Shown: positions 28,608-38,245, counted from the stretch's first letter. The stretch: 64,000 bases of DNA from Parabacteroides gordonii MS-1 = DSM 23371 (GCF_000969825.1 NZ_KQ033919.1:3484749-3548748), one strand, 5' to 3'. Notes: generated by a model from the sequence alone, not told the origin. Numbers and translations: made by a program.

Positions 28608-29813
28608 ATGAAAAATTGGATCGCTTTAGCTTTCTCCGCATTCCTGATCTCTTGCGGGGGAACACCTAAAACTGTAGAAAAGAGCTTTGTTGACGAGAAT
28701 GTCGATTTCGCCCGTGCCCAGATCGGTAAAGAAATAGAAGTTATCGAAGCCAGTGGTAAATTCATGAACCCGGTGACATTGAAGACCGACGGTTCCGTGT
28801 ATTACTGTGGCCCGGCCGACTGGCGTAGCGGCTTCTTCCCCGGTTCCGTATGGTATCTGTATGAACTGAGCGGCGATACGGCTTTGCTTCCGCTGGCGCA
28901 GAAATATACCTGGGCGATAGAAGAGGCCAAGAACCTTACCTGGCACCATGATATCGGCTTTATCATCAATTGCAGTTTCGGTAACGGGTTGCGCCTGACA
29001 GCCGATCCTTCTTATAAAGATGTGATGGTGCAGGCCGCCAAATCGTTGTCTACCCGCTTCCGTGAAGCTCCGCAGGTGATCCAGTCGTGGAATGTGGATC
29101 GAGGATGGCAGTCGGAGCGTGGCTGGGAATGTCCGGTGATCATCGACAATATGATGAACCTGGAACTGATGTTCGAAGCAACCCGCCTGTCCGGCGACTC
29201 TTCTTTCTACAAAATAGCTATCGCCCATGCCGACCGTACGTTGCAGGAACATTTCCGTCCGGACGGCAGCTGTTACCATGTGATCGATTATGACCTGAAA
29301 GACGGTTCCGTACGTCACCGCCACACGGCACAAGGTTATGCGCATGAGTCGGCCTGGAGCCGCGGGCAGGCCTGGGCTATCTACGGCTTTGTCGTTTGTT
29401 ATCGTGAGACCGGCGATCGCAAATATCTGGATCAGGCATTGAAAACATTCAATTTCATGAAGAACCATAAGGCTATGCCGGCCGACCTTATTCCTTACTG
29501 GGATATGGATGCCCCGAATATTCCGAACGAACCCCGCGATGCCTCGGCTGCTTCTTGTATCGCTGCTGCCTTATATGAGATCAGTACGCTGGATGTCGAG
29601 AATCCCGCTGATTATAAGGCTTATGCCGACAGTATAATGACTTCGTTGGCTTCTCCGGCCTATCGTGCCGCCCTGGGTACAAACGGAAACTTCCTGTTGA
29701 TGCACTCGGTAGGCAGTATCCCGCATAACTCGGAAATAGATGTTCCGCTGAACTATGCCGACTACTATTTTATGGAAGCATTGAAACGTAAAAAGGAGAT
29801 AGAAGGGAAATAA
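28608..29813 (+). CDS. GH88-family unsaturated glucuronyl hydrolase (lipoprotein)
   Basis: A 401-residue enzyme that hydrates and removes 4,5-unsaturated uronic acid from lyase products. The signal peptide ends in a lipobox (LISC, Cys17), so it is membrane anchored, probably facing the periplasm. The two Asp residues known to be important in this family are visible in WHHDIGF (about residue 114) and PVIIDNMMN (about 179). Further conserved parts are GYAHESAWSRGQAWAIYG and PYWDMDAP. Length is normal for the family. It lies 6 bases after the lyase gene, and the pair forms a complete cut-and-trim unit. Confidence 0.92.
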   Translation: MKNWIALAFSAFLISCGGTPKTVEKSFVDENVDFARAQIGKEIEVIEASGKFMNPVTLKTDGSVYYCGPADWRSGFFPGSVWYLYELSGDTALLPLAQKYTWAIEEAKNLTWHHDIGFIINCSFGNGLRLTADPSYKDVMVQAAKSLSTRFREAPQVIQSWNVDRGWQSERGWECPVIIDNMMNLELMFEATRLSGDSSFYKIAIAHADRTLQEHFRPDGSCYHVIDYDLKDGSVRHRHTAQGYAHESAWSRGQAWAIYGFVVCYRETGDRKYLDQALKTFNFMKNHKAMPADLIPYWDMDAPNIPNEPRDASAASCIAAALYEISTLDVENPADYKAYADSIMTSLASPAYRAALGTNGNFLLMHSVGSIPHNSEIDVPLNYADYYFMEALKRKKEIEGK

Positions 29814-29837
29814 ACAGATAACTATCTGACAGGAAAT

Positions 29838-29880
29838 GGACAGGCACTTGTCGTTGAAGCGGTGCCTGTCCATTTTTTTT
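29838..29880 (+). terminator. Rho-independent terminator after GH88
   Basis: A perfect 10-bp stem, GGACAGGCAC (29838-29847) with GTGCCTGTCC (29862-29871), followed by eight T. It lies 6 bases before the end of the convergent regulator gene. Confidence 0.93.
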
Positions 29881-29886
29881 CGGTGC

Positions 29887-32800
29887 CTATCCGTTATCGG
29901 GAGTCTGCTTTTTCCTGTATTCCACCGGTGTCGTATCGAACTGTGCCTTGAAGCAGCGGGTGAAGTAGCGGGGGGAGCCGAAGCCCAGCAAGTCTGAGAT
30001 CTCCGCGATTTGGAGATCCTGGCGGCTTATTAACAGGGTGGCTGCCCGTTTCAGTTTGCAGTTGAGGACGAAGTCGTTCGGGGTCATTCCGGTCAGCGCT
30101 TTGAATTTGGCGTACAGCGAGCTGCGGCTTAGTCCCAATTCTTTTGCCAGCGTATTCATATCGAACTCCATATTGTTGAGGTTCTCCTCGATGATCTTGT
30201 TGACCGTATCCATGAATTTCTGGTCGATCGGGTTGCTGGCCAGCGATTGTGTATCGAAATCCCTTTGTTCGTTGAACTTCTTTTGCAGGATGATGCGGTT
30301 ACGTACCAGGTTGTTGCAACGGGCAAGCAACACCTTTGCATTGAAAGGCTTACTGATATAATCGTCCGCACCGCGTTGCAACCCTTCTATACTTTGCTCT
30401 GCAGAACCGAGTGCCGTGAGCAGGATCACCGGAATATGGCAGATATCGAAATCGTTTTTGATCTTCAGGCACATCTCCGTCCCCGACATTTCCGGCATCA
30501 TAATGTCGCTAACGATAATATCCGGCTTCTCGCTTCTCGCCTTTTCCAATCCCTCTTTGCCGTTCCGCGCCAACAGGACATTGTAGACCGGAGAGAAAAG
30601 CGAGTTCAGTATCTGAAGCAATTCCTCATTATCGTCGACCAGTAGGACGGTATAAGTGGCACCGGTTTCGGCCAGCGACAGTTCGGAAGTATCTTCGGGA
30701 AGGTCGTTCATAATTGTCTCCGGCTGTATTTCGTTGCGTATCATTTCATTCTCCGGCTCGACGAACTTGCATTCATCCGCCTTGAAGTGCGCCCGGCCTT
30801 TGGGTAGGCGGACGATGAATATACTTCCGTATCCCGGCGTACTTTCCACCTGTATTTTACCATGATGCAGCTCCACGATGCTTTTGGTCAGTGAGAGGCC
30901 GATGCCCGTGCTGGGTTGCGACAGTCCCGGAGTGTTGTTGCCTGCCTGGTAAAAACGGTCGAATATCTTGTCGATATCCTCTTTACTGATACCGATCCCG
31001 TTGTCGATGATTTTGACAATGATCGTTTGTTCGTCTTCCTCGACCACCATTTCGATGTCGGCACCCGGCTTGGAATATTTGAATGCGTTCGACAGCAGGT
31101 TGTAAAAGACCTTTTGCATCTGCTTGGGGTCGAACCAGCACCTGATATCTTCCTGCTGCGTACTGAAATGATACGTCACCGAACGGCCGGATGCATATTC
31201 ATAGAAAGACAGATAGATCTCTTTCAGGAACGGGATGATATTCTGTTCGCATACTTTCAGTTTCACATGGCCTTGCTCCAGTTTGCGGAAGTCGAGCAAC
31301 TCGCTGATCAGTGTCCGCATGTTGTGCGTGTTCCTGTATATCTTCAATAGCTTGTTGTAGGTCGATGGTGCCAGCGAACTGCTTTGCAATAACAATTCGA
31401 TTTGCGATATGATCAGCGTAAGCGGTGTCCGGAACTCATGCGAGATATTGGAGAAGAACTGCAATTTTGCCTGGTTCAGTTCTTCGATCCTGTCTTTCTC
31501 CTTCCGTTCGAACTCCAGCGAGGTACGGAGAAGCAACTGCGATTGTTTGAAACGGAAGAAACCGTAGATCAGTCCGCCGCCAACCAATACATACAACAGG
31601 TAGAACAGCGGAGTGGCGTAGAACGGCGAATGGATAACGATGCCCATCCGGATCGTTTGCGGTTCGACCTTGGGATCATATTGCTTTTCGCGTACGGTCA
31701 GCGTATATTTTCCGGGGTTGAGGTTGGTGTATTGGATGCTGTTATCGCTATTGCCGATCCATTTGTCGTCGAACCCTTCCAGCATATATTCGTAGGCCGT
31801 CTCTTTCAATGTGTTGATATAGTTGTTCGAGTTGAAAGTCACGATCAGGTTGTTCTGGTTGTGGTTCAGGTCTATTTCAGGGGTGTAGGACAAGGCCTCG
31901 GACAATATATGTGTCCGGTCGCCCGGCCGTACTATCTCGTTGTTGATATACAGATCGGAGAAGTATAGCCGGTAATCTTTGGCCGGGCGAAACAAATCCT
32001 GCTCGAAGAATGTGCTGACTCCGTCTATGCCGCCTACGAATATCTCGCCGTTCCTGCAAACCAGCAGGCCGCACCCTTTATTGATACCCGACACAGGAAG
32101 AGCCGTTCCCAGCTCCACCACCTTAAACTGCTCCTGCACAGGATCGAAGAAAGAGAGCCCTTTGTCTCCGGAAATGATCAGGTAACCTTGCGTCGACTCT
32201 TTTATGTCATAGCAATAATCGCTTAGTATCAGGCTGTTGTCGGTCGTATACCCTTTGAACGTATTATTCTTTTCCTCGAATTTGTATAAACCCGACCCTT
32301 GTGTCCCGAGGAATATACGTCCTTCCTTGTCTTCAAAAATAGAAGATATCGGTTGTTTGCCGAGCCCGTCCTCACCACAACGGTACACGCGCAGGTCTTG
32401 CTCGTTGTTCATTTTGATTCTGTAAAGAGTGTATCCGGTAGTGATCCAGATATAATCCTGCGAGTCTATCAGGAAACAATGATTTCCATAAGACTTTCCG
32501 CTGCTGAATATCGGGCGTATCTGCTCGGTGTCGAGATCCATCATCGCATTGCCCCATTGGGTCATGAATACCAGGTACTTGTCTTTCCAGATACGCATCT
32601 GGTTGATCCGGTCGCCCGCCTTTACCGCATACGACGGGTCTTCGAAATAAGGATTGCGGAACCGCTTTTGGGAAAGGTCGAAGATGGATAATCCCCCGGT
32701 ATGCGTCCCGATGTAAAGCTTATTCCGCTTTTCGCTGTAAGCAATATCTTTCAGGTTATTATGGGCGATGGAATTCTTGTTGGGATCGGCCATGAAATAG

Positions 32801-33912
32801 GTGAAGGTTTTTGTTTTCCTGTCGAAGAGGTTGAGACCGCCCCCTTCGGTGCAAATCCAGACGTTTCCGTCTTTGTCTTCCGTCATATGCCCGACAAAAG
32901 GGAAACTGAGACAATCCTTTCTTGAACTGTCGGCCGTGTAGACGGTAAACAAGTCCATTTCCGGGTTGAAGTAATGCACGCCCCCATAGTAAGTCCCCAG
33001 CCAGATACTTCCCTGATGATCTTTATAAACGGGGAATACGGACGAATGCGCCAGGCTGCCGGGCAGAAGGTCGCGGGTGTAGACCTGGAAACTGTCGTCA
33101 TGCGGATTATATTTGTTGAGCCCGGTGAACGTTCCGATCCACAGGTTCCCGAAATTATCTTCAACGATCCCTCTCACCTGGTTATTGGAAATATTATCCG
33201 GTTTCTGTGGATCATAGCGGTAACGTTTGAAACTGCCGGACGGTTCTCTTTTGTAAAGCCCGTTCATACGCGCCGAGATCCAAAGGTTTGCGTGAGAGTC
33301 TTCAAACAGGGCGTAGATATCTTCATTCGGAATGATGCAGGTGGGAAGTGTATCTCCTTCCTGCATATATAATCCGCTGTTCGTCCCGATCCAGCACCGT
33401 TTCTGGCTGTCTACCGTGATGCAGGTGGCATGTTGATAGGTGTATTCGAGCTTGAAACGGAATTGCAGTTCTCCGGTGTCATTCTCCCGGGTAAAGATAG
33501 AGTCGCCGACGCCTACCCAAAGTTGCCCGTCGCCGAAAGCCACTGCGTTGACCTTCGACTTCTTCAAGCAGGAGAACTCCTGGGAATGAAGATTGTAGCA
33601 TACCAGCGAGTTGTCCGAATTGAAATAAATATTCCCCCGGTTATCTCCGGTGATAAAATCGATACTGTTTCCAACCGGAAATTCATTCCCGTTCTCATTC
33701 GCCAGAGTCGGCTTGTATGCGGTCACATGAACGCCGTCGAAAACACTCAGCCCTTCTTCCGTCCCGAACCACATCCGTCCCAGTTCGTCCTGATAAATAG
33801 ACATGACCGATAGTTGCGAGAGCCCCTCTTTTGTCCCGATATGCTTAAAGTAGATAGGGAAAGCGTAAGACAGGGTGTTCAGGAAGACGAAAAGGATGAT
33901 TAGTTTTCTCAT
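29887..33912 (-). CDS. Hybrid two-component system regulator (HTCS) of PUL2
   Basis: A one-protein sensor and transcription factor of about 1341 residues. The ATG at 33912 gives a signal peptide (MRKLIILFVFLNTLSYA), so the longer frame upstream is not used. Order: periplasmic two-propeller sensor made of Reg_prop repeats (about 20-680, recurring WFGT, LWIG and IWLGT motifs), Y_Y_Y domain (about 690-755), transmembrane helix (about 765-790), HisKA with NISHEFRTPLTLI (His about 822), HATPase_c with FYNLLSNAFKYS (about 940) and GIGLSLTKSIVELHHG, REC domain (VLLVDDNEELL, phospho-acceptor Asp in VSDIMMPEMSG, about 1136), and a C-terminal AraC-type helix-turn-helix (about 1235-1335). It should sense an oligosaccharide released from the PUL2 glycan and activate the locus. 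Confidence 0.95.
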   Translation of the reverse strand: MRKLIILFVFLNTLSYAFPIYFKHIGTKEGLSQLSVMSIYQDELGRMWFGTEEGLSVFDGVHVTAYKPTLANENGNEFPVGNSIDFITGDNRGNIYFNSDNSLVCYNLHSQEFSCLKKSKVNAVAFGDGQLWVGVGDSIFTRENDTGELQFRFKLEYTYQHATCITVDSQKRCWIGTNSGLYMQEGDTLPTCIIPNEDIYALFEDSHANLWISARMNGLYKREPSGSFKRYRYDPQKPDNISNNQVRGIVEDNFGNLWIGTFTGLNKYNPHDDSFQVYTRDLLPGSLAHSSVFPVYKDHQGSIWLGTYYGGVHYFNPEMDLFTVYTADSSRKDCLSFPFVGHMTEDKDGNVWICTEGGGLNLFDRKTKTFTYFMADPNKNSIAHNNLKDIAYSEKRNKLYIGTHTGGLSIFDLSQKRFRNPYFEDPSYAVKAGDRINQMRIWKDKYLVFMTQWGNAMMDLDTEQIRPIFSSGKSYGNHCFLIDSQDYIWITTGYTLYRIKMNNEQDLRVYRCGEDGLGKQPISSIFEDKEGRIFLGTQGSGLYKFEEKNNTFKGYTTDNSLILSDYCYDIKESTQGYLIISGDKGLSFFDPVQEQFKVVELGTALPVSGINKGCGLLVCRNGEIFVGGIDGVSTFFEQDLFRPAKDYRLYFSDLYINNEIVRPGDRTHILSEALSYTPEIDLNHNQNNLIVTFNSNNYINTLKETAYEYMLEGFDDKWIGNSDNSIQYTNLNPGKYTLTVREKQYDPKVEPQTIRMGIVIHSPFYATPLFYLLYVLVGGGLIYGFFRFKQSQLLLRTSLEFERKEKDRIEELNQAKLQFFSNISHEFRTPLTLIISQIELLLQSSSLAPSTYNKLLKIYRNTHNMRTLISELLDFRKLEQGHVKLKVCEQNIIPFLKEIYLSFYEYASGRSVTYHFSTQQEDIRCWFDPKQMQKVFYNLLSNAFKYSKPGADIEMVVEEDEQTIIVKIIDNGIGISKEDIDKIFDRFYQAGNNTPGLSQPSTGIGLSLTKSIVELHHGKIQVESTPGYGSIFIVRLPKGRAHFKADECKFVEPENEMIRNEIQPETIMNDLPEDTSELSLAETGATYTVLLVDDNEELLQILNSLFSPVYNVLLARNGKEGLEKARSEKPDIIVSDIMMPEMSGTEMCLKIKNDFDICHIPVILLTALGSAEQSIEGLQRGADDYISKPFNAKVLLARCNNLVRNRIILQKKFNEQRDFDTQSLASNPIDQKFMDTVNKIIEENLNNMEFDMNTLAKELGLSRSSLYAKFKALTGMTPNDFVLNCKLKRAATLLISRQDLQIAEISDLLGFGSPRYFTRCFKAQFDTTPVEYRKKQTPDNG

Positions 33913-33987
33913 GGCTTTTACACTATTTGATGGCGAAGATAATGATAAATTCCGGAAATATTTAGTGTAGAAGCTCATATAAATAGG

Positions 33988-33995
33988 TATCTTTG
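33988..33995 (+). promoter_or_regulatory. -7 promoter box for the 34028 gene
   Basis: TATCTTTG, 33 bases before the ATG. A weaker box with one mismatch (TATCTTCG) faces the HTCS gene at 33934-33941 on the minus strand. Confidence 0.65.
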
Positions 33996-34027
33996 TCCTA
34001 TAAGCAACCAATAAACTTATACGCATT

Positions 34028-34468
34028 ATGAAACCAGATTTCAACTATAACGATTTTCCTGCTTCTTTTGCCAATTGCTTCCGCGAGCAATGTCCGCATG
34101 GTGACAAATGTTTACGCCGCCAGATGGCTCTCCATGTCCCGAAGGATCGTGGAGGAATATACATTCTTAACCCGGGTTACCTTGATGCGCTCGGTGATAA
34201 AGAGTGCCCGTTCTTTGTACTGGATGAACCCCAAAAGTTTGCCAAAGGTATCACCTGGCTGTACGATGACCTACCATTGCGAAAAGCGGAAGCAATCAAA
34301 TCGCAGATCATAGCCCACCTGGGACGCAGCACCTATTACCGTTGTAAGCAGAAGCGACGCCTGATCAGACCGAAAGAGCAGGCCTGTATCAAAAAACTCT
34401 TTCTTGCCCACGGCATTTCTACCGAACCTCGATATGACGAGTACCAGGAGTATTACGATCTCGGATAG
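34028..34468 (+). CDS. Small conserved protein with N-terminal cysteines (DUF6078-like)
   Basis: A 146-residue protein without signal peptide or membrane segment. The N-terminal part holds three cysteines in NCFREQCPHGDKCLRR, plus a fourth later (DKECPF), which could bind a metal such as zinc. The middle has a basic, helical part (YYRCKQKRRLIRPKEQA) compatible with nucleic-acid contact. I recall similar proteins from Bacteroides under the name DUF6078; their function is unknown. It is transcribed divergently from the HTCS gene, but such proteins occur in many places, so a role in PUL2 is not implied. A hairpin follows. Confidence 0.7.
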   Translation: MKPDFNYNDFPASFANCFREQCPHGDKCLRRQMALHVPKDRGGIYILNPGYLDALGDKECPFFVLDEPQKFAKGITWLYDDLPLRKAEAIKSQIIAHLGRSTYYRCKQKRRLIRPKEQACIKKLFLAHGISTEPRYDEYQEYYDLG

Positions 34469-34495
34469 GTATTGATTTACAGATTGTTATTGACT

Positions 34496-34524
34496 TGGCG
34501 GCATTTCCCTGGGAGATGCCGCCA
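34496..34524. terminator. GC-rich hairpin after the 34028 gene
   Basis: TGGCGGCAT (34496-34504) pairs perfectly with ATGCCGCCA (34516-34524). No T run follows on the + strand. Confidence 0.55.
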
Positions 34525-34589
34525 TTCTCATATATTGTGATACTGCGGTGACACAATATATGCCATTGCAGTAACACAATATATGCTAA
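34521..34589. repeat. 23-bp-period dyad array
   Basis: Two direct copies of TGCrGTrACACAATATATGC begin at 34544 and 34567 (period 23). The preceding CATATATTGTG (34529-34539) is the inverted form of CACAATATATG, so the block folds on itself. Same architecture as at 18383, 44091 and 57230 but different sequence. Confidence 0.65.
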
Positions 34590-34719
34590 TAAAATGATGT
34601 GGAAGATGAAGCAGAAGCGCCTTCGGAAAGTCCTTAACAAGGGTAAATATAGCCCATTTTAGCTCTATTAACAATTGTTTCTGCAAAAACCTTGCTTTTT
34701 TTCGTCCAGGTAACTAATA

Positions 34720-34747
34720 ATATAATGTACGCGTGTGTACATTATAT
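34720..34747. repeat. AT-rich perfect inverted repeat
   Basis: ATATAATGTAC and GTACATTATAT (11 bp each) flank the six bases GCGTGT. It stands alone between the array and the invertible-promoter element. It could be an operator or a cruciform site; no function is visible. Confidence 0.55.
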
Positions 34748-34836
34748 ATAAGGCACTATATTCCTACCTTTCGGGGCAGGTCGTCAAAATGACTATATAT
34801 CTATTGATTTATAATACTTAGGGTGGGAAAAACGAC

Positions 34837-35041
34837 TGACTAGAAAAATCGTTCCTTTTTTCTAGTCATCAAAATTACTACATTCTTTTGAACTGGCAAT
34901 AGCTTCCCCAAGATTTTTTCCTTTTCTATATTCTTTCTTATCAACACGATAGCGAATTAAGTACGAAATTCTCTCTTTCCGGTATGAAATCAAAGCGCCC
35001 CATAAAAAATGACTAGAAAAAAGGAACGTTTTAGCTAGTCA
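34837..35041. promoter_or_regulatory. Candidate invertible promoter of the first large surface protein
   Basis: Two 32-bp elements, 34837-34868 and 35010-35041, both start TGACTAG and end CTAGTCA and are inverted copies of each other (29 of 32 positions match, the last 19 perfectly). The 141 bases between carry a minus-strand promoter: CAAAATTA at 34870-34877 (TAATTTTG) with CAAT at 34897-34900 (ATTG) 19 bases away. It points away from the gene at 35120. Inversion would place the start of transcription inside the right element, about 90-100 bases before the ATG. The paralogous gene at 57673 has the same arrangement. I read this as an invertible promoter in the OFF state. Confidence 0.72.
34870..34900 (-). 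promoter_or_regulatory. Promoter pointing away from the surface-protein gene
   Basis: ATTG-N19-TAATTTTG on the minus strand. Spacing and both boxes are conserved in the second copy (57423-57453), although the bases between differ, which shows selection on the promoter. Confidence 0.65.
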
Positions 35042-35119
35042 TTACTACTAGCTGGCCTATCGGGAATAGGCTGTGAACAGGTTTTTATAACACTATTATT
35101 AATATTAAATTTATTGATT

Positions 35120-38100
35120 ATGAACAAAAAGTTTTCTACACTTGTAGCTAGCTTGTTATTTGCATCAGCTTTTTCAGCATTCGCAGGTACAGCGGCTCCA
35201 ATGTTTACAGCTCCTAACGGAGTAGAAACTCGTGCGCTTGTACCTAACACAGGTGCAGAAAAAGTGACCAGTGATGCTGGCCTTGTTGCTGCTGCTGGTC
35301 ATACAGCAGTAAATGTTTTGAAAGGTTTTACTAACAACGCTCGTTTGCAGGTACTTTTGGAAACAGGTGCTTTGACTACAGCGAATGCTGCTCAAAATTA
35401 TTTTGTATCATCTGCTGCTTTGATTGGTGCAGAAGCAGATTATGCTACTGCAACTACTCCTGCTACTATGGCTCCTTTCTATTTTACGCTGAATGGGGAT
35501 CAATTAGTAGGTGCTAATGGAACTGTTCTGTCGTTGGATGGCGTTCAGAATTTTGATATCGTTCCATTGGCAAAGACAGACGGTACAGTTACTTCCTTCT
35601 TTGGATTGAAAGCTATATCTTCTGATGCTGCTAAGAATGGTAAGTTTATCAAAATTATAGCTGATGGAACTATCACAGCAGATGCCGCGGATGTAAATAG
35701 TGCTGCTATTTTCGCATCAGTAGAAACAGCTTATACAGCTGCTGCTAAAGGTGAGGATCTGAATAAAGACTTGAATGATGGCTTTAACTTATCAGTGACT
35801 TTCGGTACTTCAACTCTTAAAGGCGCGGAATTGTTCGCTAACAAGTTGACTGCAATGGAATGGGATGGTGGTTCTTCTGCATTTATACCGGCAGCAGGGG
35901 CAACAACTGAATTCTTTTTGAAAAACAAAGATGGCAAATACATTGTTTTTGATGCAGCGTTGAATAGCTCAAATGCTATTAAAGGAGGCTTTAAGTTAGT
36001 TAGCGCAACTGACGCAGCTGCTATCCAGGCTGGAACTACAGCTAAATTCAAAATCAACGTAGCTGATAACGGAGCAAAAACAGTAGAAGTAACTGTTGAT
36101 AATGGCAAACGTTTATATGTTAATGTATCAAACGGAACTAACGTATTAACAGCTCTTGATGTTTTGAATGGTGCTGCTGCTAACTGGGCTAGTACAGCTT
36201 TAGGTGCAACAAACGCAGTTGACTTCCATAAGTTCCTGACAGGCCAGTTCTACAAAGTTAGCTTTGTAAAGAAAGCTGTAGGTGAAACAGAAGCTGCTGC
36301 TGCTTACAAGGTTAATGGCATTTTAGGTCTGAGATTTAATACAGCTGCAAATGTTGCTGATTTCGTAAAGGCTGCTGATGTTGTTGCAGAAGATCCTTCT
36401 ACTATGTGGGCTCCAAGCATTGTTGGTGGAGAGTTGGTTTTGACAAACCGTGAAAATACAACGGCTGCAGTGCAGGTTAAAATTGCATCTTTACGTGAAG
36501 TAAGTGCTGGTGTTTATGAAGTAGGTGCAGTAACTGCAACTAATTCAGGTCTTATAGCTGGTGAACAGATCAAGATCACTCCAGTAGCTTCAGTTTCAAA
36601 AACAGACGGTTACCAAGTATATGCAGACAACGCTTTGATCAACTCTGCGTTTTATCTGGGTCAGTCTCGTCGCAATGCAGACGGTGACGTTCCTGCTTAT
36701 TGGGCAGAAAATCACGGCACACACCAGATCGGTGCAACAGTAAACCAGGAGGAAGCTACTCAATGGAATGTACAATTAGTTAAGAAGGATGCTGCTGATT
36801 ATAACAAACAGATCGACTCTGTATTAGTTATCAGTAACTTGGTCTCTTATAACGCAACAACAGGTGTTACAACAACTACTCCGGACACATTGGCAGTTCT
36901 TCCGTATGTATTCCAGAACAGAGGTAACCGTGAATATGTAATTCTGAACAATGAAACAAATCAGGAATATTACATCTGTGACAAAGATAATAAGAATGTT
37001 GCTCGCAATGCTAAAATCTTCGCATTGAAGAAAAGACCGGGTAATACATATAACTATGTAACCTTGGCTGTAACAAATACTTATACAGATGGTAAAGTAC
37101 AACCTGTTACTGCTATCAATGGTGACATGAAAGTATACTTGAAGAACAGTGCAAACAAAGGTACATGGGAAAATGTTGAAACTTATTCAGATGATGCCAA
37201 CTCTCTGATGGTTGTTGAGCCTATCGATGCTCCGGAATACCGTAAGGTAGTTGCTGCATGGGGTGACACAGTAAGAATTTACCGTGAAGAATATCCTACA
37301 GAAGTATTGTTCGAAAAAGCAGATGCTAAATCTGTTGTAGATGGCAAAACTTTGAGCTTCCTGAATGTAAATAACAGTGTAACTGGTGCTAATCCTGCTC
37401 TGTTCGTTGATACAGCTTATGTAAACCGTACAGTAAATGGTGTTGCTAACACTTGCTACCAGTATCTGTTGGCTGTAAACGTAGATAAAGAAAATTCAGT
37501 TTACTGTCCTTACAATCCTGAACATAATACAGATGCTTGGAGAGAAGAACATGGTGGCCCTTGCGCTGACGCAAAAGAAAATCCGGCTGTAGTAAAAGGT
37601 CGCTTCCTGATCAACCTGATTGACACTGCTTTTGCTTACAAAGCTGATCACCTGCACAACAACCCATATATCAATATGGTTGAAGCAGACGAAAACAAGG
37701 CTAAGTTGTCATTCGTAGAAGGTATCCATACAAACGATACATTGTATATTACTCGCAAGGGTGGTGAAGTTGTTAAATTAGGTATGACTGATCCAGCATT
37801 CAATGTTGCTAAGTTCGCTTTCCGTTACGTAGATAACGAAGCTGGTTCATTCAAGATCCAGACTCAGTACAAAGAATATAGTGCTGCAGACAAAGACGCA
37901 TTCGATGCATCTGCAAATAACGAAGGTTACCTGCGTTGGGTAAACGGTACAGTTGTTGTAACAAACAGCTATACTAACGGTGAAGTATTCAACATGGAAG
38001 AAAACTTCAAGGGTAATCCTGTAGCAAACGAAGATATCACTACTTCTTCTGTAAAAGTAACAACAACAGAAGGTAAAGTGATTATCGCCGGTGCACAAGG

Positions 38101-38245
38101 CAAGAAAGTTACTATCAGTAACGTACTTGGCCAGACTATTGCTAACGCAGTTCTTTCTTCTGACAAAGCTGAAATCTCTACTCCTTCAGGTGTAGTAATC
38201 GTAGCCGTAGAAGGTGAAGCTGCTGTAAAAGCAATCGTAAAATAA
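35120..38245 (+). CDS. Large secreted surface protein (S-layer-like family, DUF6383-type C-terminus), copy 1
   Basis: About 1041 residues. ATG 35120 is chosen over a TTG two codons earlier; it starts a signal peptide (MNKKFSTLVASLLFASAFSA). There are few aromatic clusters and no enzyme motifs; the protein is rich in Ala, Thr, Asn and Val, consistent with repeated beta domains. It ends in an 80-residue module (KGNPVANEDITTSSVKVTT to the end at AVKAIVK) that resembles T9SS-type C-terminal sorting/beta-sandwich tails in pattern (VTISNVLGQ) and that I recall as DUF6383 of Parabacteroides. The paralogue at 57673 shares the C-terminal 40 percent almost exactly while the N-terminal parts differ. Family resemblance and the invertible-looking promoter suggest a phase-variable, probably glycosylated surface-layer protein. 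The gene is AT-rich and uses a narrow codon set, as in very highly expressed genes. Confidence 0.72.
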   Translation: MNKKFSTLVASLLFASAFSAFAGTAAPMFTAPNGVETRALVPNTGAEKVTSDAGLVAAAGHTAVNVLKGFTNNARLQVLLETGALTTANAAQNYFVSSAALIGAEADYATATTPATMAPFYFTLNGDQLVGANGTVLSLDGVQNFDIVPLAKTDGTVTSFFGLKAISSDAAKNGKFIKIIADGTITADAADVNSAAIFASVETAYTAAAKGEDLNKDLNDGFNLSVTFGTSTLKGAELFANKLTAMEWDGGSSAFIPAAGATTEFFLKNKDGKYIVFDAALNSSNAIKGGFKLVSATDAAAIQAGTTAKFKINVADNGAKTVEVTVDNGKRLYVNVSNGTNVLTALDVLNGAAANWASTALGATNAVDFHKFLTGQFYKVSFVKKAVGETEAAAAYKVNGILGLRFNTAANVADFVKAADVVAEDPSTMWAPSIVGGELVLTNRENTTAAVQVKIASLREVSAGVYEVGAVTATNSGLIAGEQIKITPVASVSKTDGYQVYADNALINSAFYLGQSRRNADGDVPAYWAENHGTHQIGATVNQEEATQWNVQLVKKDAADYNKQIDSVLVISNLVSYNATTGVTTTTPDTLAVLPYVFQNRGNREYVILNNETNQEYYICDKDNKNVARNAKIFALKKRPGNTYNYVTLAVTNTYTDGKVQPVTAINGDMKVYLKNSANKGTWENVETYSDDANSLMVVEPIDAPEYRKVVAAWGDTVRIYREEYPTEVLFEKADAKSVVDGKTLSFLNVNNSVTGANPALFVDTAYVNRTVNGVANTCYQYLLAVNVDKENSVYCPYNPEHNTDAWREEHGGPCADAKENPAVVKGRFLINLIDTAFAYKADHLHNNPYINMVEADENKAKLSFVEGIHTNDTLYITRKGGEVVKLGMTDPAFNVAKFAFRYVDNEAGSFKIQTQYKEYSAADKDAFDASANNEGYLRWVNGTVVVTNSYTNGEVFNMEENFKGNPVANEDITTSSVKVTTTEGKVIIAGAQGKKVTISNVLGQTIANAVLSSDKAEISTPSGVVIVAVEGEAAVKAIVK

